This document shows positions 44,295 through 53,193 of a stretch of 64,000 nucleotides of DNA, one piece after another (the first letter of the stretch is position 1; every line of letters begins with the position of its first letter). The position numbers and the translations under genes are program-made. This DNA comes from Hormoscilla sp. GM7CHS1pb (GTDB taxonomy: Bacteria; Cyanobacteriota; Cyanobacteriia; Cyanobacteriales; Desertifilaceae), in the NCBI GenBank assembly GCA_014323675.1, contig JACONN010000006.1, positions 248,001 to 312,000 on the forward strand. The letters are read 5' to 3'. The notes beneath the pieces are model-generated. The model ran no database searches. It had not been told where the DNA came from and was given only the letters and a program-made list of their open reading frames with translations.

Positions 44295-45841
44295 ATGACT
44301 AAGAATTGGCTTGCTGACCTCGACCAAGACACAGAGAATCTCGACCCAAAAAGTCGGGAAGTTTTGCAGCGGTTACTCAATTACCTAGAAGACCTATACA
44401 GCCAAAACCTTGAATTGAAAGCTGACAATCAACGATTGAGAGATGAAATAGCCGCGCTCAAAGGGCACAAGGGAAAACCTGACATCAAACCTCAAGCCAA
44501 AGCTGATACTTCTAAAGCTGATACTTCTGCGGAGGCCAAACCAGAGCAGCCCAATAGTCGAGAGCGAAAAAAGAAAAAACCGAAAACCCCCCCCAGGAAC
44601 GTCGCCAACTTATTCATATTGACAGAGAAGAGGTTATCAAACTGGCTCGGAGTAACTTGCCGTCAGATATCACCCATAGAGGCTACCGAGAAGTAACAAT
44701 TCAAAATATTATATTTAAAACAGACACGGTTATTTATCGACTAGAAAGACTCTATTCACCTAGTACGGAGAAATTTTACGAAGCCCAGTTGCCGCAAGGA
44801 TTAAAAGGCAAATCTTACGGGAGTGAACTCGAAGCATTTGTTCTCACTTTGTATTATCAGTTACGAGTGCCAGAAGAAAAGATTCTTAAATTGTTGCCGT
44901 CTCAGGGAATAGTAATCTCGGCGGGAAAAATATCTAACTTAATAACTCGGCAATATTTAAGAGAATTTACTGAAGAACGAAATGCTATTTTAGAAGCGGG
45001 ACTGGGCAGTACCAGTTATCACCAAATTGATGATACGGGGATGCGGGTTAATGGGAAAAATTGCTATGTATTCACACTCTGCAATCCTTACTATAGCAGT
45101 TTTTTTACCAGAGAGCGCAAAAACTCTGAAACAGTTCTCCAAATGTTAAACGAATTGCAGTTGGATCCAACTGAATTAGCAGTTGTTCAATCAGATGATT
45201 TAGTTGACAGTATTTTGCCTGACAAGAAGAAAAAGCAGCTCGGGGACTACATAGATATTTTGGTGGCTGATGACGCGGGACAATTTCACAACCAGACGAA
45301 CCATCGTAGTTTATGCTGGATTCATGAAGGACGACACTACGAAAAGCTGACTCCTCTGGTTCCCTCTCATCAAAAAAGCCTGGCACAATTTCTCTCTTAT
45401 TTTTGGATTTACTATTATCAACTCAAAGCCTATCAACAGCAAAGCACAGAAGAGCAGCGACAACAAAAACTGTTGCTTGAAACCGAATTTGACAAATTGT
45501 TTTCCCGTCAAACCGGATACAGTGCTTTAGATCATAGAATTGATTTAACAAAACAGAAGAAGCCTTATTTACTATTAGTTCTAGATTTTCCTGAAGTTCC
45601 TCTTGACAATAATGAGGCAGAGCGGACAGTCCGGGAGTATGTGATTAAGCGCAAAATCTCCAATGGAACCCGCACTCTACAGGGGACTCAGGCGTGGGAA
45701 GTGTTTTTGGCTCTGGTTGACACCTGCCGCAAAAACGGAGTGAATTTTTATTCGTACATTAAGGATCGAATTTCCAAATCTTTCAAGATGCCAGCGTTGT
45801 CCACGCTAATTCAACAGATGCAGCCGCCAAAACCAACATAA
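44295..45841 (+). pseudogene. IS66-family transposase, frameshifted at C8
   Basis: N-terminal coiled region (YLEDLYSQNLELKADNQRLR) typical of IS66 TnpC, then a run of eight C (44587-44594) where the frame is lost. The next frame resumes ERRQLIHIDREEVIKLARSN and continues to 45841 with YHQIDDTGMRV, DILVADDAGQFHNQTNHRSL, CWIHEGRHYEKLTPL and DNNEAERTVREYVIKRKISN (DDE core). One base restores about 514 aa. No TnpA/TnpB accessory genes are present. Confidence 0.88.
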
Positions 45842-47640
45842 ACATAAACCATTGACTCCAAGTCTCGCTTGTGTAGTTTCCACCTAAGCACCAAGGGTGT
45901 TACAGCTCCTTGTTATAAAGGACAGACTCATTAAGTGCGACATCAGCTCCTGTTTAAAAAGCTGCAGGAGCTACTCTCGTGTGGAAATCACTCCCCACCA
46001 ACATATTGAGCAACTTCGATTTCCCCGTTTTAGCAATTCGGCCCGACAATTGTTCAACTCTGTTCAGTTATTTTCCTTTTCTTCATGGCAGTACACACAT
46101 CATCTACCATTCCCATAGAAGGGCTACCGAGTTTTGGCGGGACAGCCCACTATGCAATACTTTCAGCGCACAAGGGCGTCAACACAACCCATGGGTAACG
46201 TTGTCCCGCTATACGTCGATATAGCGTTTCTCAAATTGATGTGATCCAATATCGTGGGATAAAATCCAGACATGATCAGTGTTTCAGCGCGTTGCCCAGA
46301 TATCACACTTATTTGATAAATGCTATACCCTATTTCATCTTCAAGAGACAGAGCTGATAGAGCGGGCCAATAAATTGCTCCCATTGCCGCCAAAACTCCC
46401 GAACTCGATCGACCGGCGCGTATCCGCTCGCGGCCATGTCCCTATATTGTCCCATTTTAAAAATGGCAGACATCATATCTCTCAAAGGCCCCAGCATCGG
46501 GGCTGGTTCTTGTCACACACTATAGTTCGCCAAATCCCGAGTGACAATCAACCTTTATCCACCTCTTTGCCAAAAAACATCCACCTATTTTTTGCCTACC
46601 TGCACAAAATGGAAATTTGTCAATCCCCCTCGAATCAACCGATTTTTACCGCACAAAATTGCAATAAGTCAAGCCCCCTAAATCAACCTATTTGGGCATC
46701 GAAAATCAACCTTTTTGCCAGGAGATGCGCCGGTTGGGGGCGGAAGATCTTTCCATCCAGACTGGCAATGAGGCCACCCTCAAGCAATTCAAAATTCAAA
46801 ATTCAAAATTCAAAATTGGGAAACTCCGGCCAGAACCAGGATCGACGCGGATCTGCCGTAGCAATGTAAATGCACGACAGCTTGCTGGGTGCGCTCACAA
46901 GTAGCTCGACGAGGGAAAAAATCGGCCTAGCAGTCGCCCCTGAGACGTATAACTCATACTCTGTATGGGTTTTATCCTTTAAATGGCCCGAAAAAAATTC
47001 TCTTGTCCCGCTCAAATCCTTTCGGTGTCAGATATTTGGCGGTAGATTGCGTGGCATTTTTAGCCAGTGATGGCAGGTTAGCGATCGGATATCAACTTAT
47101 GACTTACACCGGTGCATCAAGTCAGTCCATCACCGGTACTAACCGAGGGAATTGCAGCAAAACATCCTCATCCGTACCCTTAACCCAACCTTTGATAAAT
47201 CCAGAATCTGCGGCCCTTCTCATCGGCACCCATTGAGGCGGTTGGTTGGGAGCCCGGAGCGATAGTATAGGGACCGACTCGCAATCCCTTTAGGTTTTGC
47301 CCTCTGGTGAGCGCAGTAATAATTTTTATAAATATGCTTGCTACTTTTGAGAGCTTGAAAGCATTGTCCACAGATGGCTCTCGTTTATCAGATTTAAGCT
47401 GTCGCGCATCTAAACTGCATGTTGGGGCCTCCGGTAAAATCGAGCCAACCCACGACAGGGGAGCGTTTCAGCTATAACGGCCATTTTGGACCATGCAATT
47501 TAAATGCATCACAGCTTATTTGGAAATGGGAGAACTCCTCACAGAGAACTCCTCACAGAGAACTCCCGTGGTGGGTAGCGCCACTACTCGGCAGCAAGCA
47601 TGGCCTGCTAGGTCCGGCTACGGTCCCTTCAGATCTGAGC
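45842..47640. other. IS66 3' region, no supported gene
   Basis: 45905-45975 has AGGAGCT palindromic pairs. Frames at 46163-46393 (minus) and 46279-46869 (plus) overlap each other and lack family signal. 46785-46818 is an ATTCAAA tandem repeat. 47398-47432 is the inverted partner of 44194-44228. AAATGC(A/G)YGACAGCTT motifs also occur at 46870 and 47500. A minus frame at 47180-47371 (LKGLRVGPYTIAPGSQPTAS) may be a gene remnant. Confidence 0.4.
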
Positions 47641-47646
47641 CCCAAC

Positions 47647-47784
47647 TGTGACCGAGATCACCTTCTCTCCAAGAGCAGCGCTTTTAAAGCAAGCAGTCCC
47701 TTCAGATCTGAGTCCCAACTGTGACCGAGATCACTCTTGAAGCCAGCAGTCCCTTCAGAGCTGCCGACTGTGACCGAGATCACT
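47647..47784. promoter_or_regulatory. Three CRP-like palindromes in tandem
   Basis: TGTGACCGAGATCACC at 47647-47662, TGTGACCGAGATCACT at 47720-47735 and 47769-47784, each after CCCTTCAGA. They fit TGTGA-N6-TCAC(A/T), the CRP/SyCRP1 half-site pattern. They lie in a 50-75-bp tandem repeat and not before a clear gene, so a regulatory role is unproven. Confidence 0.35.
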
Positions 47785-47793
47785 TTCCCTCCA

Positions 47794-47892
47794 GGGTGCG
47801 GCTCAAAAGTAGTTGTAAGTTACGACACCCCAAGAAACCCGGTTTCTTGCCCGCCAAAATCGCCCCCTCTACAACTGGTTTTGACCACACCC
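47794..47892. mobile_element. Short MITE, 99 bp
   Basis: GGGTGCGGCTCAAAAGTAGT at the left and CTACAACTGGTTTTGACCAC with ACCC at the right. It contains an AAGAAACCCGGTTTCTTG hairpin. No target duplication is recognisable; the right flank is the hairpin array. Confidence 0.6.
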
Positions 47893-48010
47893 GCACTTTA
47901 GTGCTTACTACGAACCCCAGAAGCACTTTAGTGCTTACTACGAACCAGAAGCACTTTAGTGCTTACTACTTACTACGAACCCTGAAGCACTTTAGTGCTT
48001 ACTACGAACG
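47893..48010. repeat. Hairpin array, AAGCAC stems
   Basis: Four copies of GCACTTTAGTGCTTACTACG with CCAGAA or CCTGAA spacers, inverted relative to the array at 39376. It reaches the 3' end of the ABC transporter gene. Confidence 0.9.
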
Positions 48011-48018
48011 GTTCTATT

Positions 48019-49725
48019 TCAAGTAAAGGCACCAACACCCGGATCGTATTTATCCGCTGACATCACCCGCCATTGCTGATTACCCTGTAGTTCCAGGACT
48101 CGCTGATGATACTTTAATAAGCTCCCACGGTGACCTACACTTATATATGTTGTCCCCGACTTTTGTAGTTGCTGGTATAGTGAGGCTTCGTTTTGCAAAT
48201 CCAGTGCGCTTGTCGCTTCATCCAAAATAGCATAGTCGGGTTTTGTCAGCAGCAGTCGTGCGAAGGCCAGGCGCTGTTGTTCCCCCAAGGACAGTACGTC
48301 GTCCCAGTCTAACTCGGTATCAAATCCTCCCAATCTTTCTGCTAAGTCTGCCAAGTTCACTCGTTCTAAGACTGCTTGCAGTTCGGCGTCCGGGAGAGTG
48401 CGATCGGTTTGAGGGTAAAGCAGTTGGTCCCGCAGGGTACCTAAGATCATGTAAGGGCGCTGGGGCAAAAATAGGATTTCATCTAAGGGGGGTCGCACTA
48501 ACAGTCCCGTCCCACTGTTCCATAAACCCGCGATCGCCCGCAGCAAGGAACTCTTACCGACACCACTGTGACCGACGATCAACATTCCCGTGCCAAAGGG
48601 CACCTCCACCGACAGGTCTGCAACTAGAGTCTTGTGGTTCGGCGTTTCTAGGGTTATATGTTCCAGGGACAACTGAGAATCTTCTCGCAGGTCTATTGTC
48701 CTCTCTATCTGCTTCCTTGCTGTTTGTGCTTCCAGGGTATCTGTGAACACTGATAACCGATTTATCCCGGCAGCAAAGGCACTTATTTGTTCAAACTGAC
48801 TGACTACGATCGATAGGGCCCCTAATACCTGAGAGAAGGCAAAACTTGCTTGACTTATGGCCCCAAAATCTATTTCCCCGGCAAAGTACATGGGGGCTAC
48901 TACTACTGATGGTAATATGATGATAAAATAGCCGTAGGCTGTGGTGAAAAAATCTAGATTTCGCTGCCAACCGATCAGGGCGTTAAAGTTGCCGATCACT
49001 TCGGTAAATCTCGCTTTTAACTGCATTCCTTCCTGTTCTTCTCCCCGATAGAAGGCGATCGCCTCTGCATGATCGCGCACGTGAACTAACCCATAGCGAA
49101 AGTCTGCTTCTCTGCGCAGCTGATTGAAGTTTAGGCCGATCAGTCTGCGACCAAACAAAACCGTTACTACCGTGCCCAAGATAGAATAACCCACCAGCAC
49201 TACTGTCAGGGGAATAGAAATGGACCAGAGAATTCCGGTAAAGGAAATCAGATTTATGAGCGAACTCAGAATTACCAATAAAAATCCCAGACTCGTGACC
49301 GTAAAGGATCTTATATCCTGAGATATGCGCTGGTCTGGGTTGTCAATGGTCTTAGTGGCATTAATTTCATAATAGGCTCTATTTTGCAGGTATTTGTTCA
49401 GGAAACTTTTGGTGAGCCATTCTCGCCAGTATAGCCCTAGCTTGTCTCGGGTATAGCGGTAAATTACCACGATCGGTGTCCCCACTACGAACACCCCTGC
49501 ATAGATAAACAAATATTTCCAAAATTCTTCTGGGTTTTTCTCGACTAGGGCGTTTTGGAATATGCGACCGACGAAGCTAATTAACACGTTCAGTCCGCTG
49601 ACTGATAAGGACAGTAGCAGCAACAGCGCTAGTATACCCCGCGCACCCCATTTTTCCTCTGAAAACCAGTATGGTTTGGCGATCGCCAAAAACTTCTTCC
49701 ACAATTGCCAGTCAAATTTATTCAT
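48019..49725 (-). CDS. ABC transporter, ABCD/SbmA-like fused permease-ATPase, 568 aa
   Basis: Membrane domain with about six helices (residues 20-320), including YYEINATKTIDNPDQRISQD, the EAA-like signature of the ABC_membrane_2/YddA group. ATPase domain: Walker A VGHSGVGKSSLLRAIAGLWN, signature LSLGEQQRLAFARLLL, Walker B YAILDEATSALDLQ. Half-size exporters of this group carry peptides, cobalamin or acyl-CoA; substrate here unknown. Start ATG 49725 (MNKFDWQL); the longer frame is made of GTAGT hairpin repeats (VLTTNPASTK twice). Confidence 0.9.
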   Translation of the reverse strand: MNKFDWQLWKKFLAIAKPYWFSEEKWGARGILALLLLLSLSVSGLNVLISFVGRIFQNALVEKNPEEFWKYLFIYAGVFVVGTPIVVIYRYTRDKLGLYWREWLTKSFLNKYLQNRAYYEINATKTIDNPDQRISQDIRSFTVTSLGFLLVILSSLINLISFTGILWSISIPLTVVLVGYSILGTVVTVLFGRRLIGLNFNQLRREADFRYGLVHVRDHAEAIAFYRGEEQEGMQLKARFTEVIGNFNALIGWQRNLDFFTTAYGYFIIILPSVVVAPMYFAGEIDFGAISQASFAFSQVLGALSIVVSQFEQISAFAAGINRLSVFTDTLEAQTARKQIERTIDLREDSQLSLEHITLETPNHKTLVADLSVEVPFGTGMLIVGHSGVGKSSLLRAIAGLWNSGTGLLVRPPLDEILFLPQRPYMILGTLRDQLLYPQTDRTLPDAELQAVLERVNLADLAERLGGFDTELDWDDVLSLGEQQRLAFARLLLTKPDYAILDEATSALDLQNEASLYQQLQKSGTTYISVGHRGSLLKYHQRVLELQGNQQWRVMSADKYDPGVGAFT

Positions 49726-49740
49726 ACTTGCTTTCGGTAA

Positions 49741-49833
49741 TTGGTTTGTAGTAAGCACTTTAGTGCTTGCGGGGTTTGTAGTAAGCACTTTAGTGCTTGC
49801 GGGGTTTGTAGTAAGCACTTCAGCGCTTCAAAA
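49741..49833. repeat. Hairpin array upstream of the ABC gene
   Basis: Three copies of GTAGTAAGCACTTTAGTGCT (last has TTCAGCGCTT) with TGCGGGGTTT spacers. It sits between the ABC start codon and map, where the promoter should be. Confidence 0.88.
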
Positions 49834-49999
49834 TATCCTTTGACACAGAGTTAAGATTGTACCATTCCTGTCAAGGTATATTTTCGCCGGGTCCGATAGG
49901 CAACATCAGCTGTCATGGGAATGGGTGAGGGCATATCTGGGGTATTCTTCTAATTATAAGTTTACAATATTCAATATAACTTAACGTCAGCCTGACCAG

Positions 50000-50941
50000 A
50001 TGAAAAATATTTTTGCCAATCTGTTTTCGAGAGCCTCTGGGGAGACGCGCTTTAGCACAAAAGAGCGTAGAATTGAGACCAAGTCACCGACGGAAATCGC
50101 CATCATGCGCATTTCCGGGAAGATCGTAGCAACGGTACTCCAGGAAATCTCGGAAATTGCCAGACCGGGAATGACTACCGCTGACTTGGATGCCTATGCG
50201 GAAAAGCGCATCAGGGAAATGGGTGCTACGCCTAGCTTTAAAGGTTACCACGGTTTCCCGGCTTCCATCTGCGTCTGCGTGAACAATCAAGTGGTCCATG
50301 GTCTCCCTTCTCCAAAGAAGGTACTGCGTTCTGGAGACCTGTTAAAAGTAGATACGGGTGCTTGCTATCAAGGCTTTCACGGAGATTCCTGCATTACTAT
50401 TGCTGTGGGTAAGGTCAAACCAGCAGCACTTAAACTGATGCGGGTGGCTCAAGAAGCTCTCTCACGAGGCATTGAACAGGTAAAAGCAGATAATCATCTG
50501 CTGGATATCGCTGGCGCGATCGAGGACTATGTCCGGGCTCATGGCTTTTCTGTGGTAGAAAATTTCACAGGTCATGGTGTGGGTCGCAATCTCCATGAAG
50601 AACCGGCTGTATTTCATTTCCGCACCCGCGCCCTACCTAATGTTAAACTCCGACCGGGCATGACTCTGGCGATCGAACCTATTGTCAATGCTGGTTCTAA
50701 GTTTACTCGGGTTTTGCCAGACCGCTGGACTGTGGAAACTATGGATAATAAGTTGTCCGCTCAATTTGAACATACCGTGTTAGTGACGGCCCCAGGCCTG
50801 CCCTGTGAGATCTTGACCGATCGCTCCCCAGTGGGGAAGCACGAGCGCCTCAAGCAGTGTGCAGGGACAGCTCTGCGTGCAGTCCGCCTAGTCGAGTGCG
50901 GAGAGGAGAGCACTGGTGAAGCCGTGACTGATGACTGGTAA
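50000..50941 (+). CDS. map: Methionine aminopeptidase type I, 313 aa
   Basis: Pita-bread fold with metal ligands in KVDTGACYQGFHGDSCIT (two Asp), GHGVGRNLHEEPAVFHF (His), IEPIVNAGS (Glu) and AQFEHTVLVT (Glu). A catalytic His is in GYHGFPASICVCVNNQVVHG. It removes initiator Met. The N-terminal about 30 residues and a C-terminal tail of about 45 residues (SPVGKHERLKQ...) are extra; the tail is not conserved in the family as I know it. Confidence 0.93.
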   Translation: MKNIFANLFSRASGETRFSTKERRIETKSPTEIAIMRISGKIVATVLQEISEIARPGMTTADLDAYAEKRIREMGATPSFKGYHGFPASICVCVNNQVVHGLPSPKKVLRSGDLLKVDTGACYQGFHGDSCITIAVGKVKPAALKLMRVAQEALSRGIEQVKADNHLLDIAGAIEDYVRAHGFSVVENFTGHGVGRNLHEEPAVFHFRTRALPNVKLRPGMTLAIEPIVNAGSKFTRVLPDRWTVETMDNKLSAQFEHTVLVTAPGLPCEILTDRSPVGKHERLKQCAGTALRAVRLVECGEESTGEAVTDDW

Positions 50942-50995
50942 CCTCTGGGCAGGGGATCCGCCCACCCTACAAGCTACGCTACTAACCACTAACAA

Positions 50996-52414
50996 ATGAC
51001 AGATTTAGCTTTTACCCCAGCTTTAGAACAAGCGCGTCTAGTTCGCAGAAAAGAAGTGTCGCCAGTGGATTTGGTGGAACTTTACTTGCAACGCATCCAG
51101 CTGCTGGATGGCAAGCTGGGTGCATATGTGACTGTAATGGCAGAACAGGCGATCGCGGATGCTCGCGCTAAAAGCGAGATTGTAACTCAAAACTCCTCCG
51201 ATTTTTCCGGAACGGTACTGCCACCTTTCTTTGGGGTGCCGATCGGGATTAAAGATATGATACCGGTTGCAGGTGTACCTTGCAGCTACGGGGTACGAGC
51301 ATTAATGGACGAAAAACCAGCAAGCTACGATTGGGGAATAGTCACGCGCCTGCGTCAAGCAGGATTTATTATTCTGGGGAAAACGGCGACTTCTCAAGTG
51401 GGGACCCTACCTTTTACTGAACCCCCAGGCTTCCCTCCGACTCGCAATCCCTGGCATGCTGATTATACTTCCGGTGGCTCCAGTGGTGGCTCGGCGACAG
51501 CGGTTGCCGCTGGACTTTGCCCGATCGCCCATGGTTCTGATGGCGGTGGTTCCATTCGCATTCCCGCTGCTTGCTGTGGTTTAGTAGGTTTGAAACCCTC
51601 TCGCGGTCGGGTTTCTCATGCACCTGTGGGGGATAGTCTCAGCGGTATTGCCATCGCCGGTCCGATCGCCCGCACTGTTGCTGATGCGGCAGCGATGCTA
51701 GATGCGATCGCGGGCTACGTGACTGGGGACCCCTATTGGTTACCCGATCCGGAAATTGCTTTCGCCGAAGCTGCCCGTTCGACCGTAGGATCTTTGCGCA
51801 TTGCCTTTAGCACTACTATACCACCTATCGGGGAGGCATCTAGTGACTACTCCCAGGCAGTCTTGTCAACTGCCAGACTGCTGGCAGATATGGGTCACGC
51901 GGTTACAATGGATTGTCCTGATTTTAGTGAATTGATTGCTCCTTTTACTAGGGTTTGGCAGTCTGCGATTGCTGCTGCCAGTATTCCCGGGGAATGGCTA
52001 GACGATCCGGTTAATTGTTGGCTGTTGGAACAAACTTGTGATGCTGGAGAGTACCTACAAGCCGTATCGAAGATGCAGTCTGTCGCCCGATCGATCGTAG
52101 CTTTTTTCTCAGATGTGGATGTGTTGGTGTTACCCGTGTATCTGCATTCGCCGATTAAAATTGGCGAGTGGGGGGCCTTCAGTCCCGAAGAAATTATCCA
52201 ACGGGTAATTAATTGGATCGCCCCCTGTCCCCCCTTTAATGCTACTGGACAACCTGCTATCACTATTCCCGTTGATTTGGACTCCAATGGTTTACCCATT
52301 GGAGTCCAGTTAGTGGGACGCCCTGCTGCGGAAACTACTATTATCTCTTTGGCAGCCCAAATTGAAGCTGCTCAACCTTGGCCAGATCGCCCAAGTTCGC
52401 AAAAGGTTTCGTAG
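50996..52414 (+). CDS. Amidase-signature family hydrolase, 472 aa
   Basis: Catalytic Lys in GVPIGIKDMIPVAGVP, Gly/Ser block SGGSSGGSATAVAAGLCPIA and the nucleophile region GSDGGGSIRIPAACCGLVGL: the Ser-cisSer-Lys triad. Closest to broad-specificity amidases rather than GatA, since the tRNA-dependent features are absent. Residues about 67-75 (SSDFSGTVLPP) are encoded by the 19-bp motif at 51200-51218, an in-frame addition beside the active-site lysine block. 54 bases after map. Confidence 0.9.
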   Translation: MTDLAFTPALEQARLVRRKEVSPVDLVELYLQRIQLLDGKLGAYVTVMAEQAIADARAKSEIVTQNSSDFSGTVLPPFFGVPIGIKDMIPVAGVPCSYGVRALMDEKPASYDWGIVTRLRQAGFIILGKTATSQVGTLPFTEPPGFPPTRNPWHADYTSGGSSGGSATAVAAGLCPIAHGSDGGGSIRIPAACCGLVGLKPSRGRVSHAPVGDSLSGIAIAGPIARTVADAAAMLDAIAGYVTGDPYWLPDPEIAFAEAARSTVGSLRIAFSTTIPPIGEASSDYSQAVLSTARLLADMGHAVTMDCPDFSELIAPFTRVWQSAIAAASIPGEWLDDPVNCWLLEQTCDAGEYLQAVSKMQSVARSIVAFFSDVDVLVLPVYLHSPIKIGEWGAFSPEEIIQRVINWIAPCPPFNATGQPAITIPVDLDSNGLPIGVQLVGRPAAETTIISLAAQIEAAQPWPDRPSSQKVS

Positions 52415-53193
52415 TAAAGACTAAAGTCTTTACTTGCTTGCTCATCTAATTATATCAGATCCGTCAATCACGACCACAGTAAAAAGGGGATATGTGCAAT
52501 TACCCGGATTTGATATCAAGGGTTCAATCACGCCTAAACCTCATTCTCTTGCCACCTGTTCGGCTAAAGAATGAGGTTTATTTATTTCCTGGAGTGACTT
52601 CCTCATTCCACCGACTACGAAAGTCATTCGGTGGCGGCAAAAGCTTACTCCTTGGCGGACGTAAGCATCGCCTTGGCCGGAGTAAATTTCTCACCTCATG
52701 CCATTTTGGGGTAAATCGGCAATTTTGGCCAATTTTGGCTAATTTTGGTTTTGAGGTTCTATAGGTAGCAACTTAGGCGATCTTAACAAACTCAAGTTGC
52801 CACCTATAAAAATTTTTACGTCCCAGACAGCCATTTTTGGTAAATTTCTCACCTCATGCCATTTTGGGGTAAATCGGCAATTTTGGCCAATTTTGGCTAA
52901 TTTTGGTTTTGAGGTTCTATAGGTAGCAACTTAGGCGATCTAGACTGGCTATCTCCTCTCCTCGAGGGAGATCATATCTTAATCGACAGTTTTCACCAAC
53001 AACCCACGAGTTATGGGGCGCGATCAAAACCCGTTGGTAGGAAGCCTCCCCGCCCGAAGCCGTGGGAACGTGATCGGGCTACCAACGGGTTTTGACCACA
53101 CCCCTCGGGAGATTGCGCTCGGGGGACTCCGCTAATGTTCCCTACAATAGCGGTCAAGGAGCCCCCCAGGGCCTCACAACGGCGTTACCGTAA
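52415..53193. repeat. Duplicated segments and a short MITE
   Basis: 52407-52433 is a GTAGTAAAGACTAAAGTCTT hairpin (AAAGAC arms). 52578-52682 (TGGAGTGACTTCCTCATTCC...) recurs at 56317-56420. A 105-bp unit (AAATTTCTCACCTCATGCCA ... CTTAGGCGATCT) is duplicated at about 52680-52780 and 52837-52940. 53016-53103 is a MITE-like pair (GATCAAAACCCGTTGGT / ACCAACGGGTTTTGACCACA). No gene. Confidence 0.75.

Noticed and set aside
44587..44594. Programmed frameshift in the IS66 transposase
   Set aside because: IS66 enzymes are not known to use it, and slippery sites in transposases are usually A-runs; a C8 length error or mutation is simpler.
46279..46869. 196-aa plus-strand frame
   Set aside because: Contains ATTCAAA simple repeats and no domain; overlaps another frame on the opposite strand of equal weakness.
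50996..52414. GatA (Glu-tRNA amidotransferase subunit A)
   Set aside because: The amidase core fits, but length, C-terminal region and isolated context favour a general amidase.
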